Shown here piece by piece: positions 9,661-22,420 of a stretch of 64,000 bases of DNA; positions within the stretch are counted from its first letter, which is position 1, and every line of letters begins with the position of its first letter. The position numbers and the translations under genes were made by a program. This stretch comes from Symsagittifera roscoffensis (taxonomy: Eukaryota; Xenacoelomorpha; Acoela; Convolutidae). The stretch is taken from the NCBI RefSeq assembly GCF_963678635.1, contig NC_087063.1, positions 25,973,649 through 26,037,648 on the forward strand, read 5' to 3'. Below the pieces are notes generated by a model. That model made no database searches. It worked only from the letters and a program-made list of their open reading frames with translations, and was not told the DNA's origin.

Positions 9661-12600
9661 TTCGAATATATATCAATACTCAATTAGTTCCCAAAAAATT
9701 AAGGAGTGCAATTTCGCTTAGGACGTACAACCGGCATGAGAGTAGGTAAAAATTGATACTCTTCTCAAGTGATGTTTTGAACCTAATGCACCCACTGAGG
9801 TCTTCTTCGATGTATTCCCGGATTTCCCGAGCTGTCCAACTAATTAGCTCAAGGCAACCACCCAACCAAAATAACAATCGTAAAAATGTTCGGGCTCTTT
9901 GATAAGCACGATCTAGAAACCAAAGTTGATCCCGAATTTTCAAAACAAATAGTCTTTTGAATCATAAAAACACATGTTCCTAAAGCAGTTAACTCTTCTT
10001 TCTTATTCTCAAAGGTTTTGAGTATACCTAAGTTACTTCGGAGGGTTCCTTTAGATTTCAATAAGAAGGGTTGTTAGGGGCTTAAATTTTTCGAGTCTTT
10101 TTTGGAGGGTCCCTAAGACACTTAAGTTACTTTGGAGTTTTTCTCAATTGTTTGCCAGAGAGAGTTATTAGGGGGCATATTTCACTCCGGATGGGGTTTC
10201 GTGAGGTTGCCTTAAATTTCCAAAACTTAAACCTTTTGCCTCAAGAGGTTTGGTGGGTTTCAAAACGACTTGAAGCAAGTTTACTTTTTTTCGCAAGGTT
10301 CCATTCAACTGCTTCGCAAGGTTCACAAAATTTTTTTTAACAAGGATGGTTGTTAAGGGGCTTAAATTACTCCGGTGGGTTGCTTCGGAGGGTTATCGGT
10401 CAAGGTTCCACGAAAATCGCTGTTTTTGACAAGCAAAGGCGTCCAATTACGATATAAGTTGCTGCAAACAAGGTTAGTTAAAACGGTCAAGGCTCCTTGT
10501 CAGCTAAAATTAAAATTTGGTGAAAATTTTTTCCCACTCAGTTGGTGCCTCAAACTTGGACTCTCCAAACTGACAAACTTTAAAAATTGTTTTCCGATCC
10601 TATTAACCTAAAAACGGCTATGAATTTTTAAAAAATCAGCAAAAATGTCGATATATGCTATCTCAGTTTTTCTGATCAGTAGTCTCTGAGAATTAAACAG
10701 AAACGAATTTGCTAAAGTGGGCGTCTTTTCCTACCTATTTAAGTTTTCAGTAATTTGCTTAAGTAATTCTTGTTGAAAGCGCTGGTCAAAACATCTGGTT
10801 AAAAAATCTCCAATCCTTTTATTTTACTAAATTAACCTCTCAATCGTTTTCTATAGATTATGTTGGCAAGCTTGTTGTTCAAAATTTTGTATCCCTTTAT
10901 TTAAAAAACTTAAAATTCGATTTGAAGACATCTTGACGAAGCTTCAAAAAATCGCAAAAAATTTGATCGAAAAAAGTACTTTCTCAACTTTTGATAACTC
11001 TTTCTCCGCGCGTTTCTCTTATTAGGGAGGTTGAACTTAGTTGTAGTTCAATGAGCCGACGCTTTTTACGTCTGAAAAAGCTCGGAGATCTTACTATTAC
11101 TAGTCGTTAATTAATTTTTCCATACCTTCTTTACACCAAAATATGCGTATTCAGAACCTTAACTTGGAAGTTCAACTGCATCGGTCCAATTGTGTCCCCC
11201 ACAACCTTAGTTTAATAAAATAGTACCTATATAGGTACCAAAACTAAGGTAACGATATCCATTAGACTTTGTTGATGTTGTCCAAGATAATTTTCGCCGT
11301 GAATGGTGCACGTCTGTCAGCTTATCGCTCTACCCTCCGGTCACCGGCGTAATTATCATTAACGTGCTTAAAAACTCAAACTCAACTCGAGGGAGGATAC
11401 CTAACCAAAAACCAAAACGATCCAAACGCAAACCACACTATTTTCGAGTTTCCGATCGAGACTCATTCAAATCAATCTGAAACTCAACAAATAGAAAATC
11501 GAGTCACATCTCGTCCGGAAACAAAATCTAAGTTTTTTTTTGGATTTTTAAACATTTTTCAGTTTTTGTTCTTTTTGATTTTAATGTTATTTTTTTTATT
11601 TTTCTCAGTTTGAAACAAAAAACAAAAAAAGATTGAAAATAGGAAAAAACTATAAAACATAAAAAGGAAAGTGGCGTTGACTTCCAAATTAGGTGGATCA
11701 AACCTTCATATTAATTAAAATAGTATACCCATACTGTTTTCCAAAAAGACCGATCGTCTCGATCAAACCAGCAACGTTTTACAGGTGTCCAATTGTGGAG
11801 CGTTGTAAAGTTTTCAGATAGCTTTTTATATCAGCGGACTACTGGGCGACTTGGCTGGAAGAGGTACCCAGCGAAGTGAGAAAGTGGACAACAAGGAGGC
11901 GTCACCACTGGGAGGTTTAACTGGAACAAACAGGTGACCAGCCCAGGGTGAAGGTGTGAACATCCGGCAGGTGACCAGTCAACAAAGCAGAACAGGGCAA
12001 ACGGAAGAAAGTTGAAAGAGGTTCTGTTTGGTCAAACGGGTATCGTTAAAATCCATTTTACGTTTTAAGAAATAAGTGTAAAATTGAATAAGCGAATACC
12101 CACCGTTTTGAGAAAACGCTTTTACTTGAGCAGAGCTTGGAAACAGGTTCCACGGTTTTCTCTCGAGAGTTTTAGCACCAATCGCGCTTCGGGTAGTTTT
12201 CGGCTTTAGTGGGGGGCTAAATAGGGGGGGGGGTGTTAGAAGGGGGGCTGGTTAAGATATAGGTTGGTGGTTGAAAATTGTAAAAAGGGGGAACACATTA
12301 TAGTAACTATACAATCGATATCGTCGATTTAGTTACATTAGTAGACCCAGAGTCTCAAACAATCCATCTTTAGTTTCAGAACGAGAGTTGTAACGCGAGG
12401 ATATCTAAAATTTAAGATCGAATTAGGGTAGGTAACCTGGTGGGATCGGGTGGGGGGATCGGCAATAGACCGTTTTTGGAACCCGAAAGGAGAATACCCC
12501 ATAAGACCGTTATTAAGGGGTAGGAAAAACGCGTGACACTCAGGTACCAGACATTTTTTTTACGAATGTCGCCTTTGAATTTTGGGTGTACTCACCAGAT

Positions 12601-12967
12601 TTTTTATATTTTTTCATTTTTCTCAGTCAAATTCTTTTATGATTTCGGATCAATTTTAATTGGCTTTTAAAGAATTGGAAATCATAAGGCACTTGCTAAC
12701 ATGTCGTACTTCGAATGCGTCGGATTAATAAAGGGAAAGTGATTTCAGGGTGGTTAGCAGATTAAATTTTGATTAACAAGATTGGGTTCTGGGGATTTTT
12801 TAACACTAGAGCTATAGAGGTGATACTGGGATAGTGGATCGGAATTTCCAATATTCGGAACAAGTTATTGGGGAAGTCATCAATCAGACGAAGAAACACT
12901 TGAGCTACGAGGTTGGAAGAAGTGCAAACAGTCTAGCTTGCGGCCTTGGGATAATGATCTAAGTGTC
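9661..12967. other. Non-coding leader of unit 2
   Basis: From 9661 to 10020 there is only an unassigned minus-strand open frame of 87 codons, possibly more antisense gag. From 10020 to 10400 there are repeated GGAGGGTTCC/GGAAGGTTCC-like motifs. The rest is AT-rich, then G-rich, as in unit 1. No gene is recognised. The region probably holds the LTR/leader of the sense gag. Confidence 0.55.
11205..11249. repeat. Nested inverted repeat in leader, unit 2
   Basis: CCTTAGTTT and AAACTAAGG flank a perfect 16-bp palindrome, GTACCTATATAGGTAC (11223-11238). The same structure recurs in unit 3 near 16373-16417. Unit 1 has a substitution that breaks the central palindrome. A cruciform, protein site or RNA hairpin are all possible. 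Confidence 0.6.
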
Positions 12968-13014
12968 CCGACACTCAGTCTTGGGATAGTGATCTAACAA
13001 CCCGGGGAGACCCG

Positions 13015-13667
13015 ACAGTCGCAGCAATCGGGCGAAGTCTCCTGGGAGGGTTCGGGAAGGTCCTGGGACAGTACGGAGTGACCAACACTCAAGCGAAGTC
13101 TCCTAGCAGGGTTCAGAAGGAGTCCTGGGACAGTACGAAGTATCCCAAGACTCGACCTAAGTCTCCTAGGAGGGACCACAGAAGTCCTGGGACAGTACGA
13201 AGTGTCCCAACACTTAAAGCGAAGTGTACTAGGAGGGTTCAGAGAAGTCCTGGGACAGTACGAAGTGTCCCAACACTTAAAACGAAGTGTCCTAGGTGGG
13301 TTCAGAGGAGTCCTGGGACAGTACGAAGTGTCCCAACACTTAAAACCAAGTGTCCTAGGAGGGTTCTGAGAAGCCCTGGGACAGTAGCGAAGTGTCCCAA
13401 CACTTGCGTGAAGGGTCCTAGGAGGGTTCGGAAAAGGCCTAGGACAGTACGAAGTGTCCCAAAACTTAAAGCGAAGTGTCCTAGGAGGGTTCAGAAAAGT
13501 CCTGGGACAGTAACGAAGTGTCTCAACACTCGAGCGAAGTCTCCTAGGAGGGTTCAGAGAAGTCCTGGGACAGTACGAAGTGTCCCAACACTTAAGGCGA
13601 AGTGTCCTAGGAGGGTTCAGAAAAGTCCTGGGAAAGTATTAAAGCATCCCAAAACTAGAACGAAGAT
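13015..13667 (+). repeat. 63-bp minisatellite, unit 2 (about 10 copies)
   Basis: Same array as in unit 1, same copy number and order of variant repeats, differing by a handful of substitutions. The 197-codon basic frame (13078-13671) is conserved simply because the array was copied whole. Confidence 0.9.
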
Positions 13668-13852
13668 TTAGAAGAAACCTTCGTTCTCAGCATCCCAAAA
13701 AAAAAAATTGACTTAGATTTAAAACTTTTTTAGACTGAATTCGACTGTTTTTAGCTTTTAATGCATTAAAAAAATTTTATAATTGAATCGGAATTTATAT
13801 AGGGACTTATAAATATTAAATTTGTAAATAAAGAAAATTGTACATCAAAATC

Positions 13853-14480
13853 ATGAAGCGAAATAGGGTATCGATAACTGAAAAAAGATTGAAATGACTA
13901 AAGAAAATCAAAGGTCGTCGCAACGGAAAACAACACTACCAAATCCGAAAGTTATGAGAAAGAATATTTCAGTGAACATGGTGAATACAAGAGGCGTAAA
14001 GGAACATAAGATCAAGGAGAAAGCTATGGAAGAACCAACTGTGCCGGCTAGAGAAATTGATCTTGAGACACCAGATCAGAGTGTTGACGGGGGTGGAAAG
14101 GAAAACCACGGAATCAACACCCATTCCAAATGCAGAAGAACAAGAAAAGAAAACGATAAAGTTCTCACCAATTGACATTGTGGACGATCCAACAAGCAAC
14201 ACGCCGGAAACGATAAGAAACGATTCTCAAACAAAAGAACGTCGTTCACAGAGAGAATTGCAGCGATTGTCGGGATGAAACCAAAAGAGAAAGAGGACGT
14301 AATGCCGACGACAGAGAAATGCAAAACATTTGGAACAGTTTCCGCAACTACAACAAAGGCCAACCAAGACGAAGAGCAGGTCATCGATGGAGCAACGGCT
14401 AACCAAGAAAAAACAACTTCGCTTGAGCTGGGCGACTTGATGGCAAAGTTGGAGCAAATCGACAAGAAACTGAAATACAG
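13853..14480 (+). pseudogene. gag: gag N-terminus, unit 2
   Basis: Nearly identical to 8684-9311: the same early stop after MKRNRVSITEKR, the same overlapping frames and the same truncation at the head-to-head junction. It adds nothing functional. It shows that the damage predates the tandem duplication. Confidence 0.7.
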
Positions 14481-14830
14481 TCGATGGACTCGTCGTTTCT
14501 TTTGCGCCTTTTCTGTGCCTGATGTCCGAACTTCACCATTGCCTGATGTACAGATGTCTATGTACTCCGGAGCACAATTGATCCTGTGAAATCTCAAAAA
14601 CCTTCTGAGTCCTGTCACATTCAATCGCCTTCTTCGGTTTGACCCAATTTATGCCCGTGACCTCTAGATCAATTGTCAGCTTGCTGCACTCTTGTTTCTT
14701 CGATCTATTTTCCTCTTCGAAGTTGAGCTTCATCACTACTAACCAGGTGTCATGGCAGCCGTCCGACTCCTTCGTACAGGTTTTTGGCTTTTTAGCGTCC
14801 ACCGTGATCAGTCTCCATTTTCATTGGACT
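14481..14830 (-). pseudogene. gag: Antisense gag capsid fragment, unit 3
   Basis: A copy of the antisense capsid piece of unit 2 (14802-14533 reads MDAKKPKTCTKESDGCHDTW) with two or three substitutions. Not functional: truncated at the junction and lacking its own gag N-terminus. Confidence 0.68.
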
Positions 14831-17800
14831 TCGAATATATATCAATACTCAATTAGTTCCCAAAAAATTAAGGAGTGCAATTTCGCTTAGGACGTACAAC
14901 CGGCATGAGAGTAGGTAAAAATTGATACTCTTCTCAAGTGATGTTTTGAACCTAATGCACCCACTGAGGTCTTCTTCGATGTATTCCCGGATTTCCCGAG
15001 CTGTCCAACTAATTAGCTCAAGGCAACCACCCAACCAAAATAACAATCGTAAAAATGTTCGGGCTCTTTGATAAGCCCGATCTAGAAACCAAAGTTGATC
15101 CCGAATTTTCAAAACAAATAGTCTTTTGAATCATAAAAACACATGTTCCTAAAGCAGTTAACTCTTCTTTCTTATTCTCAAAGGTTTTGAGTATACCTAA
15201 GTTACTTCGGAGGGTTCCTTTAGATTTCAATAAGAAGGGTTGTTAGGGGCTTAAATTTTTCGAGTCTTTTTTGGAGGGTCCCTAAGACACTTAAGTTACT
15301 TTGGAGTTTTTCTCTATTGTTTGCCAGAGAGAGTTATTAGGGGGCATATTTCACTCCGGATGGGGTTTCATGAGGTTGCCTTAAATTTCCAAAACTTAAA
15401 CCTTTTGCCTCAAGAGGTTTGGTGGGTTTCAAAACGACTTGAAGCAAGTTTACTTTTTTTCGGAAGGTTCCATTCAACTGCTTCGCAAGGTTCACAAAAT
15501 TTTTTTAAACAAGGATGGTTGTTAAGGGGCTTAAATTACTGCGGTGGGTTGCTTCGGAGGGTTATCGGTCAAGGTTCCACGAAAATCGCTGTTTTTGACA
15601 AGCAAAGGCGTCCAATTACGATATAAGTTGCTGCAAACAAGGTTAGTTAAAACGGTCAAGGCTCCTTGTCAGCTAAAATTAAAATTTGGTGAAAATTTTT
15701 TCCCACTCAGTTGGTGCCTCAAACTTGGACTCTCCAAACTGACAAACTTTAAAAATTGTTTTCCGATCCTATTAACCTAAAAACGGCTATGAATTTTTAA
15801 AAAATCAGCAAAAATGTCGATATATGCTATCTCAGTTTTTCTGATCAGTAGTCTCTGAGAATTAAACAGAAACGAATTTGCTAAAGTGGGCGTCTTTTCC
15901 TACCTATTTAAGTTTTCAGTAATTTGCTTAAGTAATTCTTGTTGAAAGCGCTGGTCAAAACATCTGGTTAAAAAATCTCCAATCCTTTTATTTTACTAAA
16001 TTAACCTCTCAATCGTTTTCTATAGATTATGTTGGCAAGCTTGTTGTTCAAAATTTTGTATCCCTTTATTTAAAAAACTTAAAATTCGATTTGAAGACAT
16101 CTTGACGAAGCTTCAAAAAATCGCAAAAAATTTGATCGAAAAAAGTACTTTCTCAACTTTTGATAACTCTTTCTCCGCGCGTTTCTCTTATTAGGGAGGT
16201 TGAACTTAGTTGTAGTTCAATGAGCCGACGCTTTTTACGTCTGAAAAAGCTCGGAGATCTTACTATTACTAGTCGTTAATTAATTTTTCCATACCTTCTT
16301 TACACCAAAATATGCGTATTCAGAACCTTAACTTGGAAGTTCAACTGCATCGGTCCAATTGTGTCCCCCACAACCTTAGTTTAATAAAATAGTACCTATA
16401 TAGGTACCAAAACTAAGGTAACGATATCCATTAGACTTTGTTGATGTTGTCCAAGATAATTTTCGCCGTGAATGGTGCACGTCTGTCAGCTTATCGCTCT
16501 ACCCTCCGGTCACCGGCGTAATTATCATTAACGTGCTTAAAAACTCAAACTCAACTCGAGGGAGGATACCTAACCAAAAACCAAAACGATCCAAACGCAA
16601 ACCACACTATTTTCGAGTTTCCGATCGAGACTCATTCAAATCAATCTGAAACTCAACAAATAGAAAATCGAGTCACATCTCGTCCGGAAACAAAATCTAA
16701 GTTTTTTTTTGGATTTTTAAACATTTTTCAGTTTTTGTTCTTTTTGATTTTAATGTTATTTTTTTTATTTTTCTCAGTTTGAAACAAAAAACAAAAAAAG
16801 ATTGAAAATAGGAAAAAACTATAAAACATAAAAAGGAAAGTGGCGTTGACTTCCAAATTAGGTGGATCAAACCTTCATATTAATTAAAATAGTATACCCA
16901 TACTGTTTTCCAAAAAGACCGATCGTCTCGATCAAACCAGCAACGTTTTACAGGTGTCCAAGTGTGGAGCGTTGTAAAGTTTTCAGATAGCTTTTTATAT
17001 CAGCGGACTACTGGGCGACTTGGCTGGAAGAGGTACCCAGCGAAGTGAGAAAGTGGACAACAAGGAGGCGTCACCACTGGGAGGTTTAACTGGAACAAAC
17101 AGGTGACCAGCCCAGGGTGAAGGTGTGAACATCCGGCAGGTGACCAGTCAACGAAGCAGAACAGGGCAAACGGAAGAAAGTTGAAAGAGGTTCTGTTTGG
17201 TCAAACGGGTATCGTTTAAATCCATTTTACGTTTTAAGAAATAAGTGTAAAATTGAATAAGCGAATACCCACCGTTTTGAGAAAACGCTTTTACTTGAGC
17301 AGAGCTTGGAAACAGGTTCCACGGTTTTCTCTCGAGAGTTTTAGCACCAATCGCGCTTCGGGTAGTTTTCGGCTTTAGTGGGGGGCTAAATAGGGGGGGG
17401 GGGTGTTAGAAGGGGGGCTGGTTAAGATATAGGTTGGTGGTTGAAAATTGTAAAAAGGGGGAACACATTATAGTAACTATACAATCGATATCGTCGATTT
17501 AGTTACATTAGTAGACCCAGAGTCTCAAACAATCCATCTTTAGTTTCAGAACGAGAGTTGTAACGCGAGGATATCTAAAATTTAAGATCGAATTAGGGTA
17601 GGTAACCTGGTGGGATCGGGTGGGGGGATCGGCAATAGACCGTTTTTGGAACCCGAAAGGAGAATACCCCATAAGACCGTTATTAAGGGGTAGGAAAAAC
17701 GCGTGACACTCAGGTACCAGACATTTTTTTTACGAATGTCGCCTTTGAATTTTTGGTGTACTCACCAGATTTTTTATATTTTTTCATTTTTCTCAGTCAA

Positions 17801-18136
17801 ATTCTTTTATGATTTCGGATCAATTTTAATTGGCTTTTAAAGAATTGGAAATCATAAGGCACTTGCTAACAAGTCGTACTTCGAATGCGTCGGATTAATA
17901 AAGGGAAAGTGATTTCAGGGTGGTTAGCAGATTAAATTTTGATTAACAAGATTGGGTTCTGGGGATTTTTTAACACTAGAGCTCTAGAGGTGATACTGGG
18001 ATAGTGGATCGGAATTTCCAATATTCGGAACAAGTTATTGGGGAAGTCATCAATCAGACGAAGAAACACTTGAGCTACGAGGTTGGAAGAAGTGCAAACA
18101 GTCTAGCTTACGGCCTTGGGATAATGATCTAAGTGT
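14831..18136. other. Non-coding leader of unit 3
   Basis: Equivalent to 9661-12967. It carries the GGAGGGTTC-like motifs near 15205-15560, the palindrome near 16391, AT-rich sequence and G-runs at 17379-17418. No gene recognised. Confidence 0.55.
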
Positions 18137-18183
18137 CCCGACACTCAGTCTTGGGATAGTGATCTAACAACCCGGGGAGACCC

Positions 18184-18893
18184 GACAGTCCCAGCAATCG
18201 GGCGAAGTCTCCTGGGAGGGTTCGGGAAGGTCCTGGGACAGTACGGAGTGACCAACACTCAAGCGAAGTCTCCTAGCAGGGTTCAGAAGGAGTCCTGGGA
18301 CAGTACGAAGTATCCCAAGACTCGACCGAAGTCTCCTAGGAGGGACCACAGAAGTCCTGGGACAGTACGAAGTGTCCCAACACTTAAAGCGAAGTGTACT
18401 AGGAGGGATCAGAGAAGTCGTGGGACAGTACGATGCATCCCAACACTAGAGCGAAGTCTCGTAGGAGGGTTCAGAGAAGTCCTGGGAAAGTACGAAGTGT
18501 CCCAACACTTAAAACGAAGTGTCCTAGGTAGGTTCAGCGAGTCCTGGGACAGTACGAAGTGTCCCAACACTTAAAACCAAGTGTCCTAGGAGGGTTCTGA
18601 GAAGCCCTGGGACAGTAGCGAAGTGTCCCAACACTTGAGTGAAGGGTCTTAGGAGGGTTCGGAAAAAAGGTCTAGGACAGTACGAAGTGTCCCAAAACTT
18701 AAAGCGAAGTGTCCTAGGAGGGTTCAGAAAAGTCCTGGGACAGTAACGAAGTGTATCAACACTCGAGCGAAGTCTCCTAGGAGGGTTCAGAGAAGTCCTG
18801 GGACAGTACGAAGTGTCCCAACACTTAAGGCGAAGTGTCCTAGGAGGGTTCAGAAAAGTCCTGGGAAAGTATTAAAGCATCCCAAATCTAGAA
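18184..18893 (+). repeat. 63-bp minisatellite, unit 3 (about 11 copies)
   Basis: One repeat more than in units 1 and 2; the extra variant lies near 18420-18485 (contains GATGCATCCCAACACTAGAG). Single-base indels near 18440-18540 destroy the long basic open frame. This argues against selection on a repeat protein. Confidence 0.9.
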
Positions 18894-19086
18894 CGAAGAT
18901 TTAGAAGAAACCTTCGTTCTCAGCATCCCAAAAATAGAAATTGACTTAGATTCAAAACTGCTTTAGACTGAATTCGACTGTTTTTAGCTTTTAATACATT
19001 GAAAAAAATTTTTATAATTGAATCGGAATTATAAAGGGACTTGTAAATATTAAATTTGTAAACAAAGAAAATTGTACATCAAAATC

Positions 19087-19756
19087 ATGAAGCGAAATAG
19101 GGTATCGATAACTGAAAAAAGATTGAAATGACTAAAGCCAAATCAAACGTCGTCGCAACGGAAAGCAAAACTACCAAATCCGAAAAAAATGAGAAAGAAT
19201 TTTTCAGTGAACATGGTCAATACAAGAGGCGTAAAGGAACATAAGATCAAGGAGAAAGCTATGGAAGAACCAAGTGTGCCGGCTAGAGAAATCGATCTTG
19301 AGACACCAGATCAGAGTGTTGACGGGGTGGAAAGGAAAACCACGGAATCAACACCAATTCGAATTGCAGAAGAACAAGAAAAGAAAACGATGGAGTTCTC
19401 ACCAATTGACATTGTGGACTATCCAACAAGCAACACGCCGGAAACGATAAAAGACGATTCTCAAACACAAGAACGTCATTCACAGAGAGGGTTGCAGCAA
19501 TGGTCGGGGTGAAACCAAAAGAGAAAGAGGACGTAATGCCAACGACAGAGAAATGCAAAACATTTGGAGCAGTTTCCGCAACTACAACAGAGGCCAACCA
19601 AGACGAAGAGCAGGTCACACATGGAGCAACGGCTAACCAAGAAGAAACAATTTTGCTTGAGCTGGGCGACTTGATGGCAAAGTTGGAGCAAATCGACAAG
19701 AAACTGATATACAGCGAGAAGGACCGCCAAGAAATAAAAAGTGAGACATGACACAA
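19087..19756 (+). pseudogene. gag: gag N-terminus, unit 3 (more diverged)
   Basis: ATG at 19087 with the MKRNRVSITEKR opening, then the same acidic/basic leader. VERKTTESTPIRIAEEQ and SPIDIVDYPTSNTPETI run in one frame from 19189 to 19512, longer than in units 1 and 2. MVGVKPKEKEDVMPTTEK and LGDLMAKLEQIDKKLIYSEK follow at 19500-19751. The gag then runs straight into a minisatellite at 19757, so it is truncated. It is closer to the longer gag at 20202 than the other units are. Confidence 0.7.
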
Positions 19757-20035
19757 CTTAAGGCGAAGTGTCATAGGAGGGTTGAGAAAAGTCCTGGGAC
19801 AGAACGAAGTGTCCTAACACTTGAGCGAAGGGTCCTAGGAGGGTTCGAAAAAGGCCTAAGATAATACGAAGTGTCCCAAAACTTAAAGCGAAGTGTTCTA
19901 GGAGGGTTCAGAAAAGCCCTGGGACAGTAACGAAGTGTCCCAACACTCGAGCCAAATCTCATAGGAGGGTTCAGAGAAGTCCTGGGACACTACGAAGTGT
20001 CCCAACACTAAAGGCGAAGTGTCTTAGGAGTATTT
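19757..20035 (+). repeat. 63-bp minisatellite, fourth partial array
   Basis: Between four and five diverged repeats with the same core (GAAGTGTCCCAACACT, CTAGGAGGGTTC). They precede the longer gag at 20202 at the same distance as in the tandem units. The minisatellite is therefore an old, standing part of the gag leader in this subfamily. Confidence 0.88.
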
Positions 20036-20201
20036 TAGAGACCTTCGTTCTCAGCATCCCAAAAGTAGAAATTGAAAAAGTTTCAAAACTGTTTTAGACT
20101 GAAATCGACTGTTTTTAGCTTTTAATGCATGTAAATAAATTTATAATTGCAATCGGATTTTACAATAGGGACTCTGTAAAAAAAAAATTTACATAAAAAT
20201 C

Positions 20202-22420
20202 ATGAAGCGAAATAGGGTATCGATAACTGAAAAAAGAGTAACAGGGCTAAAGCAAAATCAAACCTCGTCGCAACGGAAAGCAACACTAACAAATCCGAAA
20301 ATCATAAGAAAAATATTTCAGTGAGCATGATCAATACAAAAGGCTTAAAAGAACATAGGCGTAAAAGAAAGCTATCGAAGAACCAACTGTGCCTGCTAGA
20401 GAAATCGATCTTGAGACACCAGATCAGAGTATTGACGGAGTGGAAAGGAAAACCACGAAATCAACAACAATGCCAGATGCAGAAGAACATGAAAAAATAA
20501 AACGATAGAGTTCTCACCAATTGACATTGTGGACGATCCAACAAGCAACAAGCCGGAAACGATAAAAGAAGATTCTCAAACAAAAAGAACGTCGTTCACA
20601 GAGACGATTGCAGCGATGGTCGGGATGAAACCAAAAGTGAAAGAGGAGGTAATGCCGACGACAGAGAAATTCAAAACGTTTGCAACAATTTCCGCAACTA
20701 CAACAGAGGCCAACCAAGACGAATAGCAGGTCACACATGGAGCAACGGCTAACCAAGAAAAAACAATTTCGCTTGAGCTGGGCGACTTGATGGCAAAATT
20801 GAAGCAAACCGACAAGAAACTGAAATACAGCCAGGAGGACCGCCAAGATCTAAAGAGGGAGATACAACACAACGAGAATGAGAAACTAGACAACTGCTTT
20901 CACCTGGCAAGGGCGACGGAAGAGAAGCTACAGCAGATGTCAGACAAGGTAGAGGCTACCGACAAAGAGCGAGAGAAGCTTAACAAGAAGGAAATGGAAG
21001 AAATGAAAGAACGGTACGACACCGTGAACGAGAAGTTGAGGAAAAGTTCTTGTGACATACAGTCCACACTGGATGCACTCTTGAGAAACTCGTTAGCCCA
21101 ATATAAAATAGTGGTGGAAAAGCCATCCGGAACTAGAGTAGATTTCGTGGAACCACAACAAAAGAAACGAGAAGATAAACCGTTAGTGCGAACTGATAGT
21201 ACCATGAAAGTGGGAGTCTCAAACACAACAAGGGCAACAGAGGACTCAAGATCAAATACGGGTGTACAACCGGATGCCATGACATGGGTCAATACCTGGG
21301 AAATGATGAACAGGACGCTTCAAGCATTCGCTACAAGAAACACAGACTCAGGTGACAGAGGCAGTGGCAAATTTCGGAAAACCTTCAAAAAACCGAAGGA
21401 ATTCAAGGACGATTCAGATGGTTGCATTGATACATGGGTTGAGGTAAGAAGACTACATCTAAAACAAGATAACTTGAACGACGAAAGGCAGGCCTGCACG
21501 GCAATACTGACCAACTTAGAAGGCACCGCACTAAAATGCGTGGTAGCAAAGAAGGGGGAGGAGCGTGATACAGCGGACAAGATCTTCGAGATACTGAGGA
21601 ACCGAATCGGGTCAGGGATGAAGGGTCATCAAGCGATGATGAGATTTGAAAAAAGAAGACAAAGACGAGTCAATCGATCGATTCCTGGATGATCTTGAGA
21701 GCTTGAGAAGAAGAAGCGACCCGGAAGATTCGACGAACAGAAGAAACTTAAGCATCGCTTCAAAGTTCATTGATGGGGTGGGAAGCGACGACTTGAGAAC
21801 GATGCTGGCAACGTATTATACACTATCGAAGGATAATGCACCAACCCCAGAAGAGATGAGACAAGAGTCAAGAGAGTAAATGTTAATGAAACCAAAAAAA
21901 GTACTCATACTCAGAAAGCAGGAACATGCAAGGGGGGAGCCAGCAACAAAGGTCGCCATGGTACAGGCCTAGAGACGACATGGACAAACGTAGGTCTTGC
22001 GCAAACTGCGGATCAGTGGATCATCATGTGGCGGATTGCACGACATAAAAGCAGGGCATGAAGAGCTTGGGATGCGCACCGGAAGAGGAGGACAAGAATC
22101 AAATGGAGGAACATGAGTTTTACAGTGGCTTGATCATCCAGATAGGCGCGAGGTGTTTTTTTTGCAATCAAGAAGGCCATCTCAGAATGGACTGTCCTTT
22201 GTTTTGGGAGGCAGTGAAGAATCAAAATCAACCGAAACACAAACTAGCACTGGCGCAGTGCAAAATACTAGGAACAGACAAGCTGAAAACGATTTGAACA
22301 ATAAATAAGCAGCGAGTGGTGAATTGTCAACAAAGACAGTAAAGGGCGTGACACAAAACACAGATGTCACGGGGGCCGAGAAAGGAAACTCTACAGAAAT
22401 AAACTACGAGAGGGCAGCAA
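20202..22420 (+). pseudogene. gag: Long sense gag (subfamily 1): coiled coil, capsid, two zinc knuckles
   Basis: ATG at 20202 (MKRNRVSITEKRVTGLK). A frame at 20787-21692 holds a long charged coiled coil (about residues 1-110) followed by a capsid-like part (FKKPKEFKDDSDGCIDTW; KIFEILRNRIGSG). A shifted frame (21646-21879) continues with DESIDRFLDDLESLRRR and IASKFIDGVGSDDL. Two CX2CX4HX4C knuckles follow: CANCGSVDHHVADC (about 21998-22039) and CFFCNQEGHLRMDC (about 22153-22196), with stops between them. Homology to the plus gag ends near 22420, before protease. Gag would form the particle and bind RNA. This copy is frameshifted and lacks pol. It preserves the capsid that the 48 kb copy has lost. 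Confidence 0.8.

Larger units (their letters stand above)
9312..14480. repeat. Tandem composite unit 2 (full)
   Basis: A full 5.17 kb copy, nearly identical by eye to unit 3, with only scattered single-base changes. It includes the 545 bp missing from unit 1. The near identity implies a recent duplication or an ongoing homogenising process. Confidence 0.92.
14481..19714. repeat. Tandem composite unit 3 (full, one extra minisatellite repeat)
   Basis: This is the third copy. It is longer than unit 2 mainly because the minisatellite gained one 63-bp repeat. At its right end gag does not switch to antisense. It continues natively (CGAGAAGGACCGCC) for about 40 bp before a new minisatellite begins at 19757, so the array ends here. 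Confidence 0.9.
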
